Positions 16,711-25,964 of a stretch of 64,000 nt of DNA are shown piece by piece; position 1 is the first letter of the stretch; every line of letters begins with the position of its first letter. The position numbers and the translations under genes are program-made. The stretch covers positions 1 to 64,000 of the forward strand of contig CALKCK010000010.1 in NCBI GenBank assembly GCA_938083195.1, written 5' to 3'. Under the pieces are notes generated by a model. It saw only the letters and a list, made by a program, of their open reading frames with translations, did no database searches and was not told the DNA's origin. Source of the stretch: an uncultured Pirellulaceae bacterium (GTDB lineage: Bacteria; Planctomycetota; Planctomycetia; Pirellulales; Pirellulaceae).

Positions 16711-17351
16711 TGAAACCAACCCACAGCGAAATCGAAAAACTCCGAGAACGTTATTTAGAAAATAAGTACCCGGGAAATCTCTCAGAAATCTTAGGGCCTA
16801 GAGAAGACCTTGACTCGTCATGGCAAGTCCGACCCAATCACGAAAACATCCCTAGCCACTCCTCTCTGATTCGCTGGAGTCTCGTTGCTACTCTCTTTTT
16901 GGGTTTGACATTAGGCTTGATCTGGGCACTCACCTCGCAAAAGCCAGTTGCCCTTAAAACAATTTCACTCCCGAAAAAAACTAACTCAAAATTGCAAACG
17001 CCTCAGCGTTCTTCATTGTGGCTAAGTGGTCACACAAAGAGGATCTTTCAAAAAGATCACGTTGTGAAAAATGCGTTTTTAAAGACCGCTTCTACCGCTC
17101 AAATACAAATACGTCTGACGAAATCCTCGCCGTCCCCTTCTGTTAAAAACAGTCGTCAACTTGCGAAAAACTTTAACCAAACTAAGTCTCCACCTAGTTT
17201 TTGGAAAACAACACCCCGACAGGGTTCCGTTTTCAATTTATCGCATAAAAAAACTGGCAACGGCGCAAAGAAAAACACACGATCTAAACGTTCTATTTTT
17301 TTCCATCAGCGATATAAACTGAGTCCTACTCACCCACCCAGGAGATCCTAA
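16710..17351 (+). CDS. Basic single-pass membrane protein, candidate anti-sigma factor
   Basis: 213 aa, starting at an ATG that overlaps the sigma stop codon by one base. Residues 1-48 are predicted cytoplasmic. One membrane segment (LVATLFLGLTLGLIWALTS, about 55-73) follows. The remaining 140 residues are extremely rich in Lys, Arg, Ser and Thr with many Pro/Gln, and probably lie outside the membrane without a compact fold. Position and topology fit an anti-sigma factor of the sigma gene before it, although no zinc-binding ZAS motif is visible. No family was recognised. Translational coupling supports a stoichiometric partner. Confidence 0.7.
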   Translation: MKPTHSEIEKLRERYLENKYPGNLSEILGPREDLDSSWQVRPNHENIPSHSSLIRWSLVATLFLGLTLGLIWALTSQKPVALKTISLPKKTNSKLQTPQRSSLWLSGHTKRIFQKDHVVKNAFLKTASTAQIQIRLTKSSPSPSVKNSRQLAKNFNQTKSPPSFWKTTPRQGSVFNLSHKKTGNGAKKNTRSKRSIFFHQRYKLSPTHPPRRS

Positions 17352-17876
17352 GTGCGCATTAACAACCCCATTCTCACCATCCTAACTTGCCTCACGCTGT
17401 GTGCGATGTTGATCCTGACCAACCACCTTTGGGACGCTCAAGTCGCCACAGCTGATGGAATCTCTCCAACGTCTCTGCAGGAAGGACGCTTTAACCCAAT
17501 CCAAGAAGAGGAAGAAGGAGAACACGACGAAGAGGAGGAAGAAGGGGAATACGACGAACACGATGACGACGAACACGATGACGATCGTGAAAACGAGCAT
17601 AGTGAAATTGAATCAACCCTTGGGCGACTTGAAGTCATTCGGCAATTAGCTGAAATCGCAGAAAATGACACAGCTACCGCCGCCTATGCATTGATGCAGA
17701 TGGAAGAAGTTTTCGAAGAAGAAGACCAAGCCATCGAGGTTTTAAGTCACCTACTGAAATCCAATCCAGCAAAACCAATCAAGAACCTTATTAGAATGAA
17801 GCTTGCTGAGGTACTTCTCTGGTCGGATCAAACTGAAGAAGCTACCGAAGTTTTGGTTGACTTGATAAAAGACTAA
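17352..17876 (+). CDS. Acidic secreted protein with helical C-terminal domain
   Basis: 174 aa from GTG 17352, which follows the previous stop immediately; GGAGA is at 17341-17345. A hydrophobic N-terminal segment (ILTILTCLTLCAMLIL) acts as signal peptide or anchor. Residues ~52-85 are almost entirely Glu, Asp and His. Residues ~88-174 are helical with a TPR-like pattern (YALMQMEEVFEEEDQAIEVL, LAEVLLWSDQTEEATEVL). Its charge is opposite to the basic membrane protein just upstream, so the two could bind each other outside the cytoplasm. The His-rich acidic run could also bind metal ions. Function unknown. Confidence 0.7.
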   Translation: MRINNPILTILTCLTLCAMLILTNHLWDAQVATADGISPTSLQEGRFNPIQEEEEGEHDEEEEEGEYDEHDDDEHDDDRENEHSEIESTLGRLEVIRQLAEIAENDTATAAYALMQMEEVFEEEDQAIEVLSHLLKSNPAKPIKNLIRMKLAEVLLWSDQTEEATEVLVDLIKD

Positions 17877-17898
17877 TCGAAAAAGCACTTGGTAAGAC

Positions 17899-19845
17899 AT
17901 GATTTTAACTTCAACATGGCAAGCAAGCTTACGACTTTGGCAATTTCATTGCCAAAGATGTCTGTTAATAAGCAGCTTGTTTGCCTGGTTGACGTTTTAC
18001 GGGACGAATTTCGTTTCTGGGCAATCCAAAACTGAATTTGGTCTTAACCTTATCAAGACGGAGTGCCTCGATTGCCATTCCGGTTCTCAACCAGAAGGTG
18101 AATTAGATTTGGCTTCGGTGGTTGATCACCGCCCGTTAGTCGAAAATCTAACGCTTTGGAGGAACATCTCGCAACGAATCCAACTCGGGGATATGCCACC
18201 ACCTGACGAAGCAACCTTAGAGGCTACCCAAAAACAACAATTCGAAAACTGGTTTCAAAAGTCAATTGAGCAATTCGATTACAACTCAGTTGGCCAGCCT
18301 GGCTATACACCTGCCCGTCGACTGACACATTCTGAATACCGTCACACGATTCGCGATTTAATCGGAGTCGACCTCGCAGACACGACTAAGTTTCCTCAGG
18401 ACTTAAGCGGTAGCAGCGGGTTTAAAAACAGTGCGAACACGCTGTTTTTACAAGGCAGCCTCTTCGAAAAATATTCACAGTCGGCAGAGGCAATCATGTC
18501 CGCCGTGTTTGCTAAAAACGCGTCTCGACTGATGGAGCTCGCAAAATTTCAAATCCTTGCTCCGGGCAAATCGCATGACAAAATAGAAGACCAAGGCAAA
18601 GCCATTCTTCAAACGTTCTGTAGACGCGCGTTTCGGCGTTTGGCAACAACTACAGAAATAAATGGACTCCAACAAATCTTTTTGGAAGAACTTGCTAATT
18701 CCCAACAACTCGAACCGGCAATCCAAAAAACGCTGACCGCCATTCTTGTGATGCCACAGTTTTTATTGAAAATTGAATCAGCGACAAAGGGCTCGAAACC
18801 GGTACGCATCAATGACTTTGACTTAGCCTCACGACTGTCTTACTTCCTTTGGGCCAGCATGCCTGATGACGAGCTATTGCAACTGGCTCAGCAAGGCGAA
18901 CTTTCAAAACCTGAGGTTTTGCGGACGCAAATTAACCGCATGCTAGAAAATCGAAGATCGAAAACACTTGGCTATGTTTTCGGTGGCCAATGGTTAGGCT
19001 TCGAAGATATTGGAATTCGTCGCCGTCAGGACCCCATCGACAACCCCTGGTGCACAGAGTCGCTCATGACGGCGATGCGAGCCGAATCGGCGCTATTTTT
19101 ACATTCTCTCATCCGGAACGACCGGCCCCTTTCTGAACTAATAAATGCACGCTACACATTTCTCAATGAAGAGCTCGCAAAACATTATCGCATCCGGGGA
19201 ATTGAAGGTGAGGCGATGAGGAAAGTTAATTTAAAGACCATGCTTCGCGGAGGAATTTTGACCCAAGCAAGCGTCCTTTCCATTACCGCATTCCCTGACC
19301 GAACCAGTCCGGTCGTCCGCGGCCATTGGGTCCTCGATACGATCCTCGGGACACCGCCGCCAGAACCACCCCCTAATGTCAGCGAGATTTCGGAGCAGGT
19401 TCTTGAGCGAGACGACTTATCTTTCCGAGAAAAAGTTCAGCAGCACAGCAATAATATAAATTGCAAATCCTGCCATCAGGAGATGGATCCGATTGGATTC
19501 AGCTTAGAAAATTATGATAATTTTGGCAGGTACCGCACCCGTCAGTTTGGAAAAACCATCGATGCGCGTGGCCAATTACCCGATGGCACTCAATTCGAAG
19601 GCTCGGAACAATTAAAAAATGTGCTTATTTCCCAACGAATGCCAAACCTCACTCGTCAAATCACCGAAAAAATGTTGACCTATGCACTTGGCCGCCAACT
19701 CGAATACTACGACGAACAGACCATTCGAACCATCGTGAAGGAGACGACTGAAAATGATTATCGCTTTCAAACACTGATTAAAAGTATCATCAATAGCCAG
19801 CCATTCTTATACCGGCAGTTACCGGGAGACTCACCAAATGAATAG
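17899..19845 (+). CDS. DUF1587/1595/1592/1588/1585 planctomycete cytochrome-like protein
   Basis: 648 aa with an N-terminal hydrophobic segment, so exported. Domains in order: a cytochrome-c-like start with haem motif CLDCH (near residue 55) and GDMPPP; DUF1587 (RRLTHSEYRHTIRDLIGVDL); DUF1595 (FCRRAFRRLATTTE); DUF1592 (DFDLASRLSYFLWASMPDD); DUF1588 (TAFPDRTSPVVRGHWVLDTI); DUF1585 with a second CKSCH. This family is greatly expanded in planctomycetes and usually sits upstream of a DUF1552 gene, as here (8-bp overlap). The biochemical role is unknown; redox chemistry in the periplasm is inferred from the CxxCH motifs. Confidence 0.93.
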   Translation: MILTSTWQASLRLWQFHCQRCLLISSLFAWLTFYGTNFVSGQSKTEFGLNLIKTECLDCHSGSQPEGELDLASVVDHRPLVENLTLWRNISQRIQLGDMPPPDEATLEATQKQQFENWFQKSIEQFDYNSVGQPGYTPARRLTHSEYRHTIRDLIGVDLADTTKFPQDLSGSSGFKNSANTLFLQGSLFEKYSQSAEAIMSAVFAKNASRLMELAKFQILAPGKSHDKIEDQGKAILQTFCRRAFRRLATTTEINGLQQIFLEELANSQQLEPAIQKTLTAILVMPQFLLKIESATKGSKPVRINDFDLASRLSYFLWASMPDDELLQLAQQGELSKPEVLRTQINRMLENRRSKTLGYVFGGQWLGFEDIGIRRRQDPIDNPWCTESLMTAMRAESALFLHSLIRNDRPLSELINARYTFLNEELAKHYRIRGIEGEAMRKVNLKTMLRGGILTQASVLSITAFPDRTSPVVRGHWVLDTILGTPPPEPPPNVSEISEQVLERDDLSFREKVQQHSNNINCKSCHQEMDPIGFSLENYDNFGRYRTRQFGKTIDARGQLPDGTQFEGSEQLKNVLISQRMPNLTRQITEKMLTYALGRQLEYYDEQTIRTIVKETTENDYRFQTLIKSIINSQPFLYRQLPGDSPNE

Positions 19846-21205
19846 CAAACCCCGTCAAATCTCCCGCCGCACGATCTTGAGAGGTGCTGGCGCTATGATG
19901 GCGATTCCCTTGCTAGATATCATGGAATCGCCACCTGCTTCGAAAGCGAATGAGAGTAGGTCCATCTCGAAGAGCAACCCAAACCGAATTGCCTACCTCT
20001 ACTTTCCTAACGGGGTTGCTCAAGGGTCTTGGGAGCCTGAAAAACTTGGGAAGGACGGCGCTATTGAAAAACTTAACCCTTGGATGAAGCCCCTCGAAGC
20101 GGTTAAAGAACATTTAATTGTCACCTCTAATCTTTGGACGCCGCGCGGCAACGGGCACGGTGCAGGAACTGCGACTTGGCTTACCGAAGGAGGCTATGAT
20201 GGCAGGAAAATAAAAGTCAGCGGAAGATCGGTCGATCAAATCATTGCCCAGCAAGTTGGAGGGCAAACTTTATTACCTTCCCTCGAATTGTCGATCAAAG
20301 GCGAAGGTTATTTTACCGGCAACCTTCCTCGAAATTCAATTTCATGGCTTAACGAGCGAACGCCTCTTTCAAGAGAAACAGAACCTCGCTCTGTTTTTGA
20401 TCGCATGTTTCGAACAAGCGATGGAATCGGTGTCGACCAGAGTGTTGTGGATCTAGTAGGTGAAAACGCAAAGTCACTTCAGCGGTCAGGAAGTCGTGCA
20501 GATCGGCGCAAAATTGACGAATACCTTTATTCAATTCGAAGCATTGAAAAACGACTTGCCTTTGCCGATCAACGCGTCAATCAAGCGCTTCGCCGCGGAG
20601 AATTAACAGACACCTTGACTCGGCCAGAACCTGGTATCCCAACCAAACATTCCGAGTATGTCCGACTGATGATCGACATGATGGTTCTTGCATTTTGGGC
20701 CGATGCGACGCGAGTCTGTACATTCATGATGGATCACGGACAGAGCAATCGCTATTTTGATTTTATTCCTGAGTGTAAAGGAACTTGGCACGCCCTCTCT
20801 CATTATCGAGATATTTCAGGACGCACCGAAGATGATGATGGAAAAATATCATGGGACACCATGGAATCGAAACGAAATATGTACAATCGAGTCACCCAGT
20901 GGCATCATGAGCAGTTCGCCTACCTAATTAATCGACTGAACAACCTCCACGAACCCACCGGAGAGACATTGCTGCAAAACACTACGCTATGCTACGGATC
21001 GAGTTTATCCGATGGCCACTCCCATGGAGAACGGAACCTGCCATTGATCATTGCAGGAGGTGGCGGAGGAGCACTCAAAGGTGGTCAGTACTTAAAATGT
21101 CGCCGCCCCACTTCGATGTCTAAACTCCACCTGACTCTAATGGAAACCATGGGAGTAGAGTTAAACGAATTCGGCGGAGAAGAAACTCCATTGAAACTCG
21201 GTTAA
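19838..21205 (+). CDS. DUF1552 protein with Tat-type signal
   Basis: 455 aa starting inside the end of the preceding gene. The N-terminus has twin arginines followed by a hydrophobic stretch (SRRTILRGAGAMMAIPLL), which indicates Tat export of a folded protein. Typical DUF1552 segments follow: RIAYLYFPNGVAQGSW, GNGHGAGTATWLTEG, GRSVDQIIAQQVGG, RRKIDEYLYSIRSIEKRL and SDGHSHGERNLPLIIAGG, reminiscent of the alkaline-phosphatase/DUF1501 superfamily. It is co-translated with the DUF1592 partner, and the pair is a planctomycete hallmark of unknown function. Confidence 0.93.
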   Translation: MNSKPRQISRRTILRGAGAMMAIPLLDIMESPPASKANESRSISKSNPNRIAYLYFPNGVAQGSWEPEKLGKDGAIEKLNPWMKPLEAVKEHLIVTSNLWTPRGNGHGAGTATWLTEGGYDGRKIKVSGRSVDQIIAQQVGGQTLLPSLELSIKGEGYFTGNLPRNSISWLNERTPLSRETEPRSVFDRMFRTSDGIGVDQSVVDLVGENAKSLQRSGSRADRRKIDEYLYSIRSIEKRLAFADQRVNQALRRGELTDTLTRPEPGIPTKHSEYVRLMIDMMVLAFWADATRVCTFMMDHGQSNRYFDFIPECKGTWHALSHYRDISGRTEDDDGKISWDTMESKRNMYNRVTQWHHEQFAYLINRLNNLHEPTGETLLQNTTLCYGSSLSDGHSHGERNLPLIIAGGGGGALKGGQYLKCRRPTSMSKLHLTLMETMGVELNEFGGEETPLKLG

Positions 21206-21340
21206 TCCCCGCCTCTCCCAGGCATAAACTCCGCTTGGATAATATGCCCGACTCCTAATAATCAACGTTGCCGGTTCGACAACAATAACGGTTCTTCTGA
21301 TACACTAAAGGTTTCGTCGCCACTCCGATCAGAATCATCA

Positions 21341-22285
21341 ATGAACCACGCGATCCGCTGCACCGATTTAGTAAAAACTTACCCTGGAAAACCTCCTGTT
21401 GAAGCCGTTCGAGGAATTAATTTTTCAGTTGAAGTTGGCGAATGCTATGGAGTTCTCGGTCCCAATGGCGCTGGAAAAACCACGACGATTGAAATCCTCG
21501 AAGGATTACTTGCTGCGACTTCGGGAACGGCAGAAGTCCTTTCAATGGATTGGAAAAACAACGCGACGGCCATCCGGGAACGGATTGGTGTTTCCCTGCA
21601 AGAAACGCAACTCAGTGAACGTCTGAGTGTCGGAGAGACCCTCTCACTCTTCCGCAGTTTTTACGATTCCGGCATCTCACCGACTGAGGCTATGGCGAGA
21701 GTCTCTCTTCAGGAAAAAGAAAACGCTTGGATTAAAACACTTTCGGGTGGCCAGAAACAACGCCTCGCGGTTGCCACGGCACTTGTAGGCGACCCCGAGC
21801 TAATTTTTCTCGACGAACCGACTACGGGCCTCGACCCGTCAAGCAGAAGGGAACTCTGGGAGATCATCGAGAATTTTAAAGCCGATGGAAAAACGGTTTT
21901 AATCACCACCCATTATATGGAGGAAGCGGAACGTTTGTGCGATCGCGTCGCAATCTTCGACGCTGGAAAAATCATCGCCGAGGGAACCCCACGGGAGTTA
22001 ATTCGATCCATTGGCGCCGAGCACGTTATCGAATTTTCAATTGAACAAAAAAACATTACGCTTGATCTTTCATTGCTTCAATCGCTGCCAACGGTAGAGC
22101 GAGTGGAACACGAACAGGCAAACTATCACATCACCGCATCCGAACCTCACATTGTCTTACCTGCCTTGATTAGCTGCCTCGCAAAGCAACAGATCTCTCT
22201 CGCCAGTTTATCGACGCGGCACGCGAGCCTAGAAGATGTTTTCGTAAACCTAACCGGACGGCATCTTATTCAACGCGACGATTGA
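21341..22285 (+). CDS. ABC transporter ATP-binding protein (DrrA-like)
   Basis: 314 aa. Walker A GPNGAGKTT (about residues 41-49), Q-loop SLQETQ, signature LSGGQKQRLAVATAL, Walker B LIFLDEPTTGLD and the H-loop in VLITTHYMEE are all intact. The ~85 residues after the ATPase core match the C-terminal extension of DrrA/CcmA-like subunits. The permease gene lies 97 bp downstream, making a two-component ABC-2 exporter. The substrate is unknown; drugs, lipids or polysaccharides are typical. Confidence 0.92.
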   Translation: MNHAIRCTDLVKTYPGKPPVEAVRGINFSVEVGECYGVLGPNGAGKTTTIEILEGLLAATSGTAEVLSMDWKNNATAIRERIGVSLQETQLSERLSVGETLSLFRSFYDSGISPTEAMARVSLQEKENAWIKTLSGGQKQRLAVATALVGDPELIFLDEPTTGLDPSSRRELWEIIENFKADGKTVLITTHYMEEAERLCDRVAIFDAGKIIAEGTPRELIRSIGAEHVIEFSIEQKNITLDLSLLQSLPTVERVEHEQANYHITASEPHIVLPALISCLAKQQISLASLSTRHASLEDVFVNLTGRHLIQRDD

Positions 22286-22382
22286 AATCCTAATGGAATA
22301 ATCTCAGCGATTCCCAGTGCGTAAATTGTCAACTTTGAAAAAATCTAAAATGCCCCTCTTACATACAAATTGAAAACGGCAC

Positions 22383-23432
22383 ATGAAGTTATCTCATCCA
22401 ATCCTTGCAATTACTACCGCCCGGTTGCGCGAGTTTGTACGCCGACCAGAAGCGGTATTTTGGGTTTATTTTTTCCCTGTCCTAATGGTCGTCGTGCTCG
22501 GCGTTGCGTTTCGCAATAAACCAGTTGAAGTATTTCAAGTCGACATCGTCTCTGGACCAAAATCCGAAATAATGTCAGCGTGGCTTGAAAGTGATGAACA
22601 ACTGAAAGCCTCCATTGTCACCCGAGAGGAAGCCGTCGAACGACTGAGATTAAGTAAGACAACATTGATGATCACTGCGATTGATGGTCAGGTTGACAAC
22701 ATCGAATATCAGTATGACCCCGTGCGACCGGGAAGTGTGGCGTCAAGAAATCTGGTTGATCAACGACTGCAAACCGCCCAGGGACGGAAGGATATGATTG
22801 AATCCAATGATGTTACTTTTAGTGAACCAGGAAATAGCTATGTCGATTTCCTCGTGCCCGGGTTGCTGGCGATGGGCCTAATGGGAGGAGGACTCTGGGG
22901 AGTGGGGTATGCAATCGTTGACATGCGCATTCGCAAACTCCTCAAACGACTGATGGCGACCCCCATGCGGCGGACTCACTTTCTAATTGCCATGATGACA
23001 AGCCGGTTAGTGTTCATGATCCCTCAAATCATTCTCTTAATCGTTTTCTCGTACTTCCTATTCGGTGTCCAAGTTCATGGAAATTGGTTCTCCATTTTAC
23101 TCATCATCATCCTTGGCGCTATTGAGTTTGCGGCGATTGGATTGCTCGTGGCCTCCCGCGCCAATACGATGGAGACGGCATCGGGACTGATGAATCTAGT
23201 CATGCTACCGATGTGGACTCTCAGTGGGATCTTCTTTTCGTATGAGCGTTTCCCGGAGATTGTCCAACCGGTGATTAAACTGTTGCCGTTAACTCCAGTA
23301 ATCGATGCCTTGCGAGCACTGATGATGGATGGCAAGTCAATTGTGACTCTATCCACGGAGATAGCTGTAATCGGAGCATGGAGCGTCATTCCCTTTGTGA
23401 TTGCACTTGCCATCTTCCGCTGGAATGACTGA
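22383..23432 (+). CDS. ABC-2 type transporter permease
   Basis: 349 aa. A first membrane helix (AVFWVYFFPVLMVVVLGVAF) is followed by a ~130-residue extracytoplasmic domain. Five more membrane helices lie between about 158 and 345, with the ABC-2 signature region MATPMRRTHFLIAMM between helices. It resembles the YhgE/DrrB/NodJ-like permeases. It is the partner of the preceding ATPase. Confidence 0.88.
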   Translation: MKLSHPILAITTARLREFVRRPEAVFWVYFFPVLMVVVLGVAFRNKPVEVFQVDIVSGPKSEIMSAWLESDEQLKASIVTREEAVERLRLSKTTLMITAIDGQVDNIEYQYDPVRPGSVASRNLVDQRLQTAQGRKDMIESNDVTFSEPGNSYVDFLVPGLLAMGLMGGGLWGVGYAIVDMRIRKLLKRLMATPMRRTHFLIAMMTSRLVFMIPQIILLIVFSYFLFGVQVHGNWFSILLIIILGAIEFAAIGLLVASRANTMETASGLMNLVMLPMWTLSGIFFSYERFPEIVQPVIKLLPLTPVIDALRALMMDGKSIVTLSTEIAVIGAWSVIPFVIALAIFRWND

Positions 23433-23447
23433 TCCCATGACGTCGAA

Positions 23448-24173
23448 CTAGTGATTGGGATCTTGAACTGCGATGGAGGAATCTGTGCGTGGGTGGGGGA
23501 CGGGTGATTGGCGTTGAAATGAACCATCGGCAATGCTCCAAATCAATGCCCAATGAGTTCCCAGACCAGCTAACACGAACAGATGGAACGTTTCATGAGC
23601 CCCCCAGATACCCGGTAGCGGTTGAGGCCAATCAAAGGTGTTCATCAGTGCCCCGACCGTATAACAAACACCCCCAATCACCACCGGTCCAACGCCACGC
23701 CAGCGATAATCTTTCCACAACAGAAAGGCGGAGAGAGCCCCAATCCAACCCATTAGTAAAAAGATTCCATCGCCAACATATCCCGGAATACTTTGAAAAA
23801 ACACACACCGCAGTGCAGCACCGACGACTGAAATCGTCCACAACAAACTGATGATCGCCCAACGCTTCCAGCCCGTAAACAAAATCCCATGCAGGACAGT
23901 GAAGGTACTGGCGATCAAAACAAAAATAGCGGCGATATCTAACCGGAGCATCAATTCCCGGGCAGGCGTTCCGGCAGCCATCATATGAAAGACTGAACTA
24001 ATGGTCAGCAACAACACGCTTGAAAATGCAAATTGCAATGTAAATAAGAACGTTGACCACGAGCGACGCGCACTCATCACCATCGGAATTGAGAGGAATA
24101 AAACAACAACTAAACCAACGAGATGAGTCAAACTACTCATCGGATCAGAACCTTGGATGTAGAACGCTTCCAT
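23448..24173 (-). CDS. Haemolysin III / PAQR-family membrane protein
   Basis: 241 aa with seven predicted membrane helices. The conserved family features are LTHLVGLVVVL at the N-terminus, SSVFHM in helix 3 and LDIAAIFVLIASTFT, with HETFHLFVLAGLGTHW in the last helices; the Ser/His/Asp/His residues form the metal site of PAQR proteins. The gene runs against the ABC permease gene, and their 3' ends are 15 bp apart. In bacteria the family is linked to membrane lipid homeostasis, but the activity is not settled. A start at ATG 24140 (MSSLTHL) is also possible. Confidence 0.85.
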   Translation of the reverse strand: MEAFYIQGSDPMSSLTHLVGLVVVLFLSIPMVMSARRSWSTFLFTLQFAFSSVLLLTISSVFHMMAAGTPARELMLRLDIAAIFVLIASTFTVLHGILFTGWKRWAIISLLWTISVVGAALRCVFFQSIPGYVGDGIFLLMGWIGALSAFLLWKDYRWRGVGPVVIGGVCYTVGALMNTFDWPQPLPGIWGAHETFHLFVLAGLGTHWALIWSIADGSFQRQSPVPHPRTDSSIAVQDPNH

Positions 24174-24202
24174 GAAATCAAGTAACTAGGGAGGACCTCA
24201 AA

Positions 24203-24244
24203 ATGCGGGGAATCACAAAACGTGATGCAGTACGCCCATTCTAA
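24203..24244 (+). CDS. Possible leader peptide, 13 aa
   Basis: ATG 24203 is preceded at eight bases by GGGAGG (24189-24194), one of the best ribosome sites in the window. The peptide is MRGITKRDAVRPF, ended by TAA. It is too short for a family match. It lies upstream of a terminator hairpin in the leader of the TlpA gene, which fits an attenuation-type leader, but there is no run of one amino acid. Confidence 0.3.
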   Translation: MRGITKRDAVRPF

Positions 24245-24340
24245 CAAGATCGTTAAAATTTTCGCCCGGGAGAACCTCTTGCGGAAAGAGATTTTTCAGA
24301 AATTGCCATCACCCAATCTCGACACGCCAGATCTCAACAA

Positions 24341-24364
24341 AACCCCTTAATCAAGGGGTTTTTT
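24341..24364 (+). terminator. Orphan rho-independent terminator
   Basis: AACCCCTT (24341-24348) pairs with AAGGGGTT (24353-24360) around loop AATC, then TTTT. No annotated rightward gene ends here. It may stop a small RNA or attenuate transcription into the TlpA-like gene. Confidence 0.75.
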
Positions 24365-24617
24365 GACGAAATGCTCACCGGTGATGCCTTACCTCTCCTC
24401 AGTTCATTGCTCGTATAAACGCTCATCGCAAACAACTATCCTCCATCTGCTACCACCGATCAACAAAACAATAAACCCTTCGATTCGTAATTCAAATTCC
24501 AGCACGCACATTTTAATTTGTCTGATATACTCTGGAATGTAAGAACGTCGTTTAGAAGTGTTTGAATTACCAAAGCTGGAACAAATGGACAAGAAAATAA
24601 TTAGTTCGGAGCTCGTC

Positions 24618-25904
24618 ATGGTTCGTGGTTTACTTTGCTTAGCCTGCACACTTTTGATCGTAGGCTGTACCGATCAGACTAAAGTCACGAACGTAGCAAA
24701 CTCACCGACCGCACCGGCAGTAGAAAACGAAACTCTCGCCGCGGTCCAACCGGAGGAACCATCTCCAGGCATCCTCCCGCTGGATGACGACGAACGAGAG
24801 GCACAAGCCCAGGAGAAATACGACGCCCTTCAGGCAGAATTCCAAAAATCTGTAAAAGACCTGCGGGACGAAATTGCCACTTTAGAATCCAAAGACGATC
24901 AAATTAGAATTTTGGCCACAAAAGATCCATCAACGGAGTATGGAAAACGTTTCCTCGAACTTGCCAAATTCTATCCAGACACGAAGGCTTCATTCAATGC
25001 GACCCTGTTCGTCGTCGGGCAAACAAAAGGCGATTTAAAATGCGAGGCGATGGAGTATTTACTGAATCGTTATGCAGCTCGAGTCAAACTTTCAAAAATT
25101 GCAGAGTCTCTAAAGCAGGAAGTCCCGAGTCCGGACGTTGAACGATGGTTCGATCTCATGATCGAAAAAGCAAAACCGGGACCAGTGCAAGCGAGCGTCA
25201 TGCTGAATTACTCGCAATACCTCGGTCAACTTCCCATGTTTCGAAAGACCATTGCCATCAACCCTCAAGTTGCTGAACGCCTGCCTTCTACCCAGCTCGA
25301 ATACATAAATGCCGAACGTACGGATGCTCAAAACCAAAAAACTGCTTCTATTTTGAATTCAGTTATCCAGCAATACGGTGATTTAAAGTTTCAAGGTCGA
25401 GAAACGTTTGGTGAAAAAGCCGCCAGCGAGTTGTTTGAATTGACTCAACTTAAGGTTGGCATGACGGTACCCGAAATTGAAGGCGAAGACCTCGATGGAA
25501 TTCCCTTCAAACTAAGTGATTATCGCGGCAAAGTAGTGATGCTCGATTTCTGGGGTCACTGGTGCCCACCGTGTCGCGCGATGTATGGACACGAACAGGA
25601 ATTGACACAAGACCTTTCCGACCAACCCTTCGTGCTGCTGGGGGTCAATAGCGACGCTGAAAAACAAACGGCAATCGATGCTGTCCGCAGCGAAAATCTT
25701 AGCTGGCGCCATTTTTGGAACGGTCCCCGAGGAACACGCGGGCCTATCTCGAAGCAGTGGAACGTCGAAGGCTGGCCCACCGTCTACCTTATCGATCAAC
25801 ACGGTGTGATTCGCTACAAAGAAGTCCTCGGAGACGAGATCGATCGAGGCATTGAAACGCTCATGGCTGAACTGCATCAGGAAATCGGTGCGAGCACTCG
25901 GTAG
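24618..25904 (+). CDS. TlpA-like thioredoxin lipoprotein
   Basis: 428 aa from ATG 24618, chosen because GGAG lies six bases upstream and the product then begins with a clean lipoprotein signal (LLCLACTLLIVGC, lipid Cys at about 16); the frame is open to 24558. A ~270-residue helical N-terminal region rich in Glu/Lys precedes a TlpA/ResA-type thioredoxin domain. That domain has LSDYRGKVVMLDFWGHWCPPCRA (here shown as its two halves' consensus), the CPPC pair near residue 314 and the cis-proline region GWPTVYLID. It probably reduces periplasmic disulfides or haem-binding cysteines. Here the active site uses two ordinary Cys, unlike the Sec thioredoxin at 63289. Confidence 0.88.
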   Translation: MVRGLLCLACTLLIVGCTDQTKVTNVANSPTAPAVENETLAAVQPEEPSPGILPLDDDEREAQAQEKYDALQAEFQKSVKDLRDEIATLESKDDQIRILATKDPSTEYGKRFLELAKFYPDTKASFNATLFVVGQTKGDLKCEAMEYLLNRYAARVKLSKIAESLKQEVPSPDVERWFDLMIEKAKPGPVQASVMLNYSQYLGQLPMFRKTIAINPQVAERLPSTQLEYINAERTDAQNQKTASILNSVIQQYGDLKFQGRETFGEKAASELFELTQLKVGMTVPEIEGEDLDGIPFKLSDYRGKVVMLDFWGHWCPPCRAMYGHEQELTQDLSDQPFVLLGVNSDAEKQTAIDAVRSENLSWRHFWNGPRGTRGPISKQWNVEGWPTVYLIDQHGVIRYKEVLGDEIDRGIETLMAELHQEIGASTR

Positions 25905-25964
25905 TTGCAAGGATTTCGAGAGTTTACTCTCACACCTTTTCGAATTCAGTTGCCGATCCAACTC

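Larger units (their letters stand above)
24174..24617. other. Divergent intergenic region with mini-ORF and orphan terminator
   Basis: The region lies between the leftward HlyIII gene and the rightward TlpA gene. It contains a 13-residue open frame (24203-24244) with a strong ribosome site and, 97 bp later, a rho-independent terminator (24341-24364) with no known gene before it. Together these look like a leader or a small transcript. The rest is unremarkable. Confidence 0.45.
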
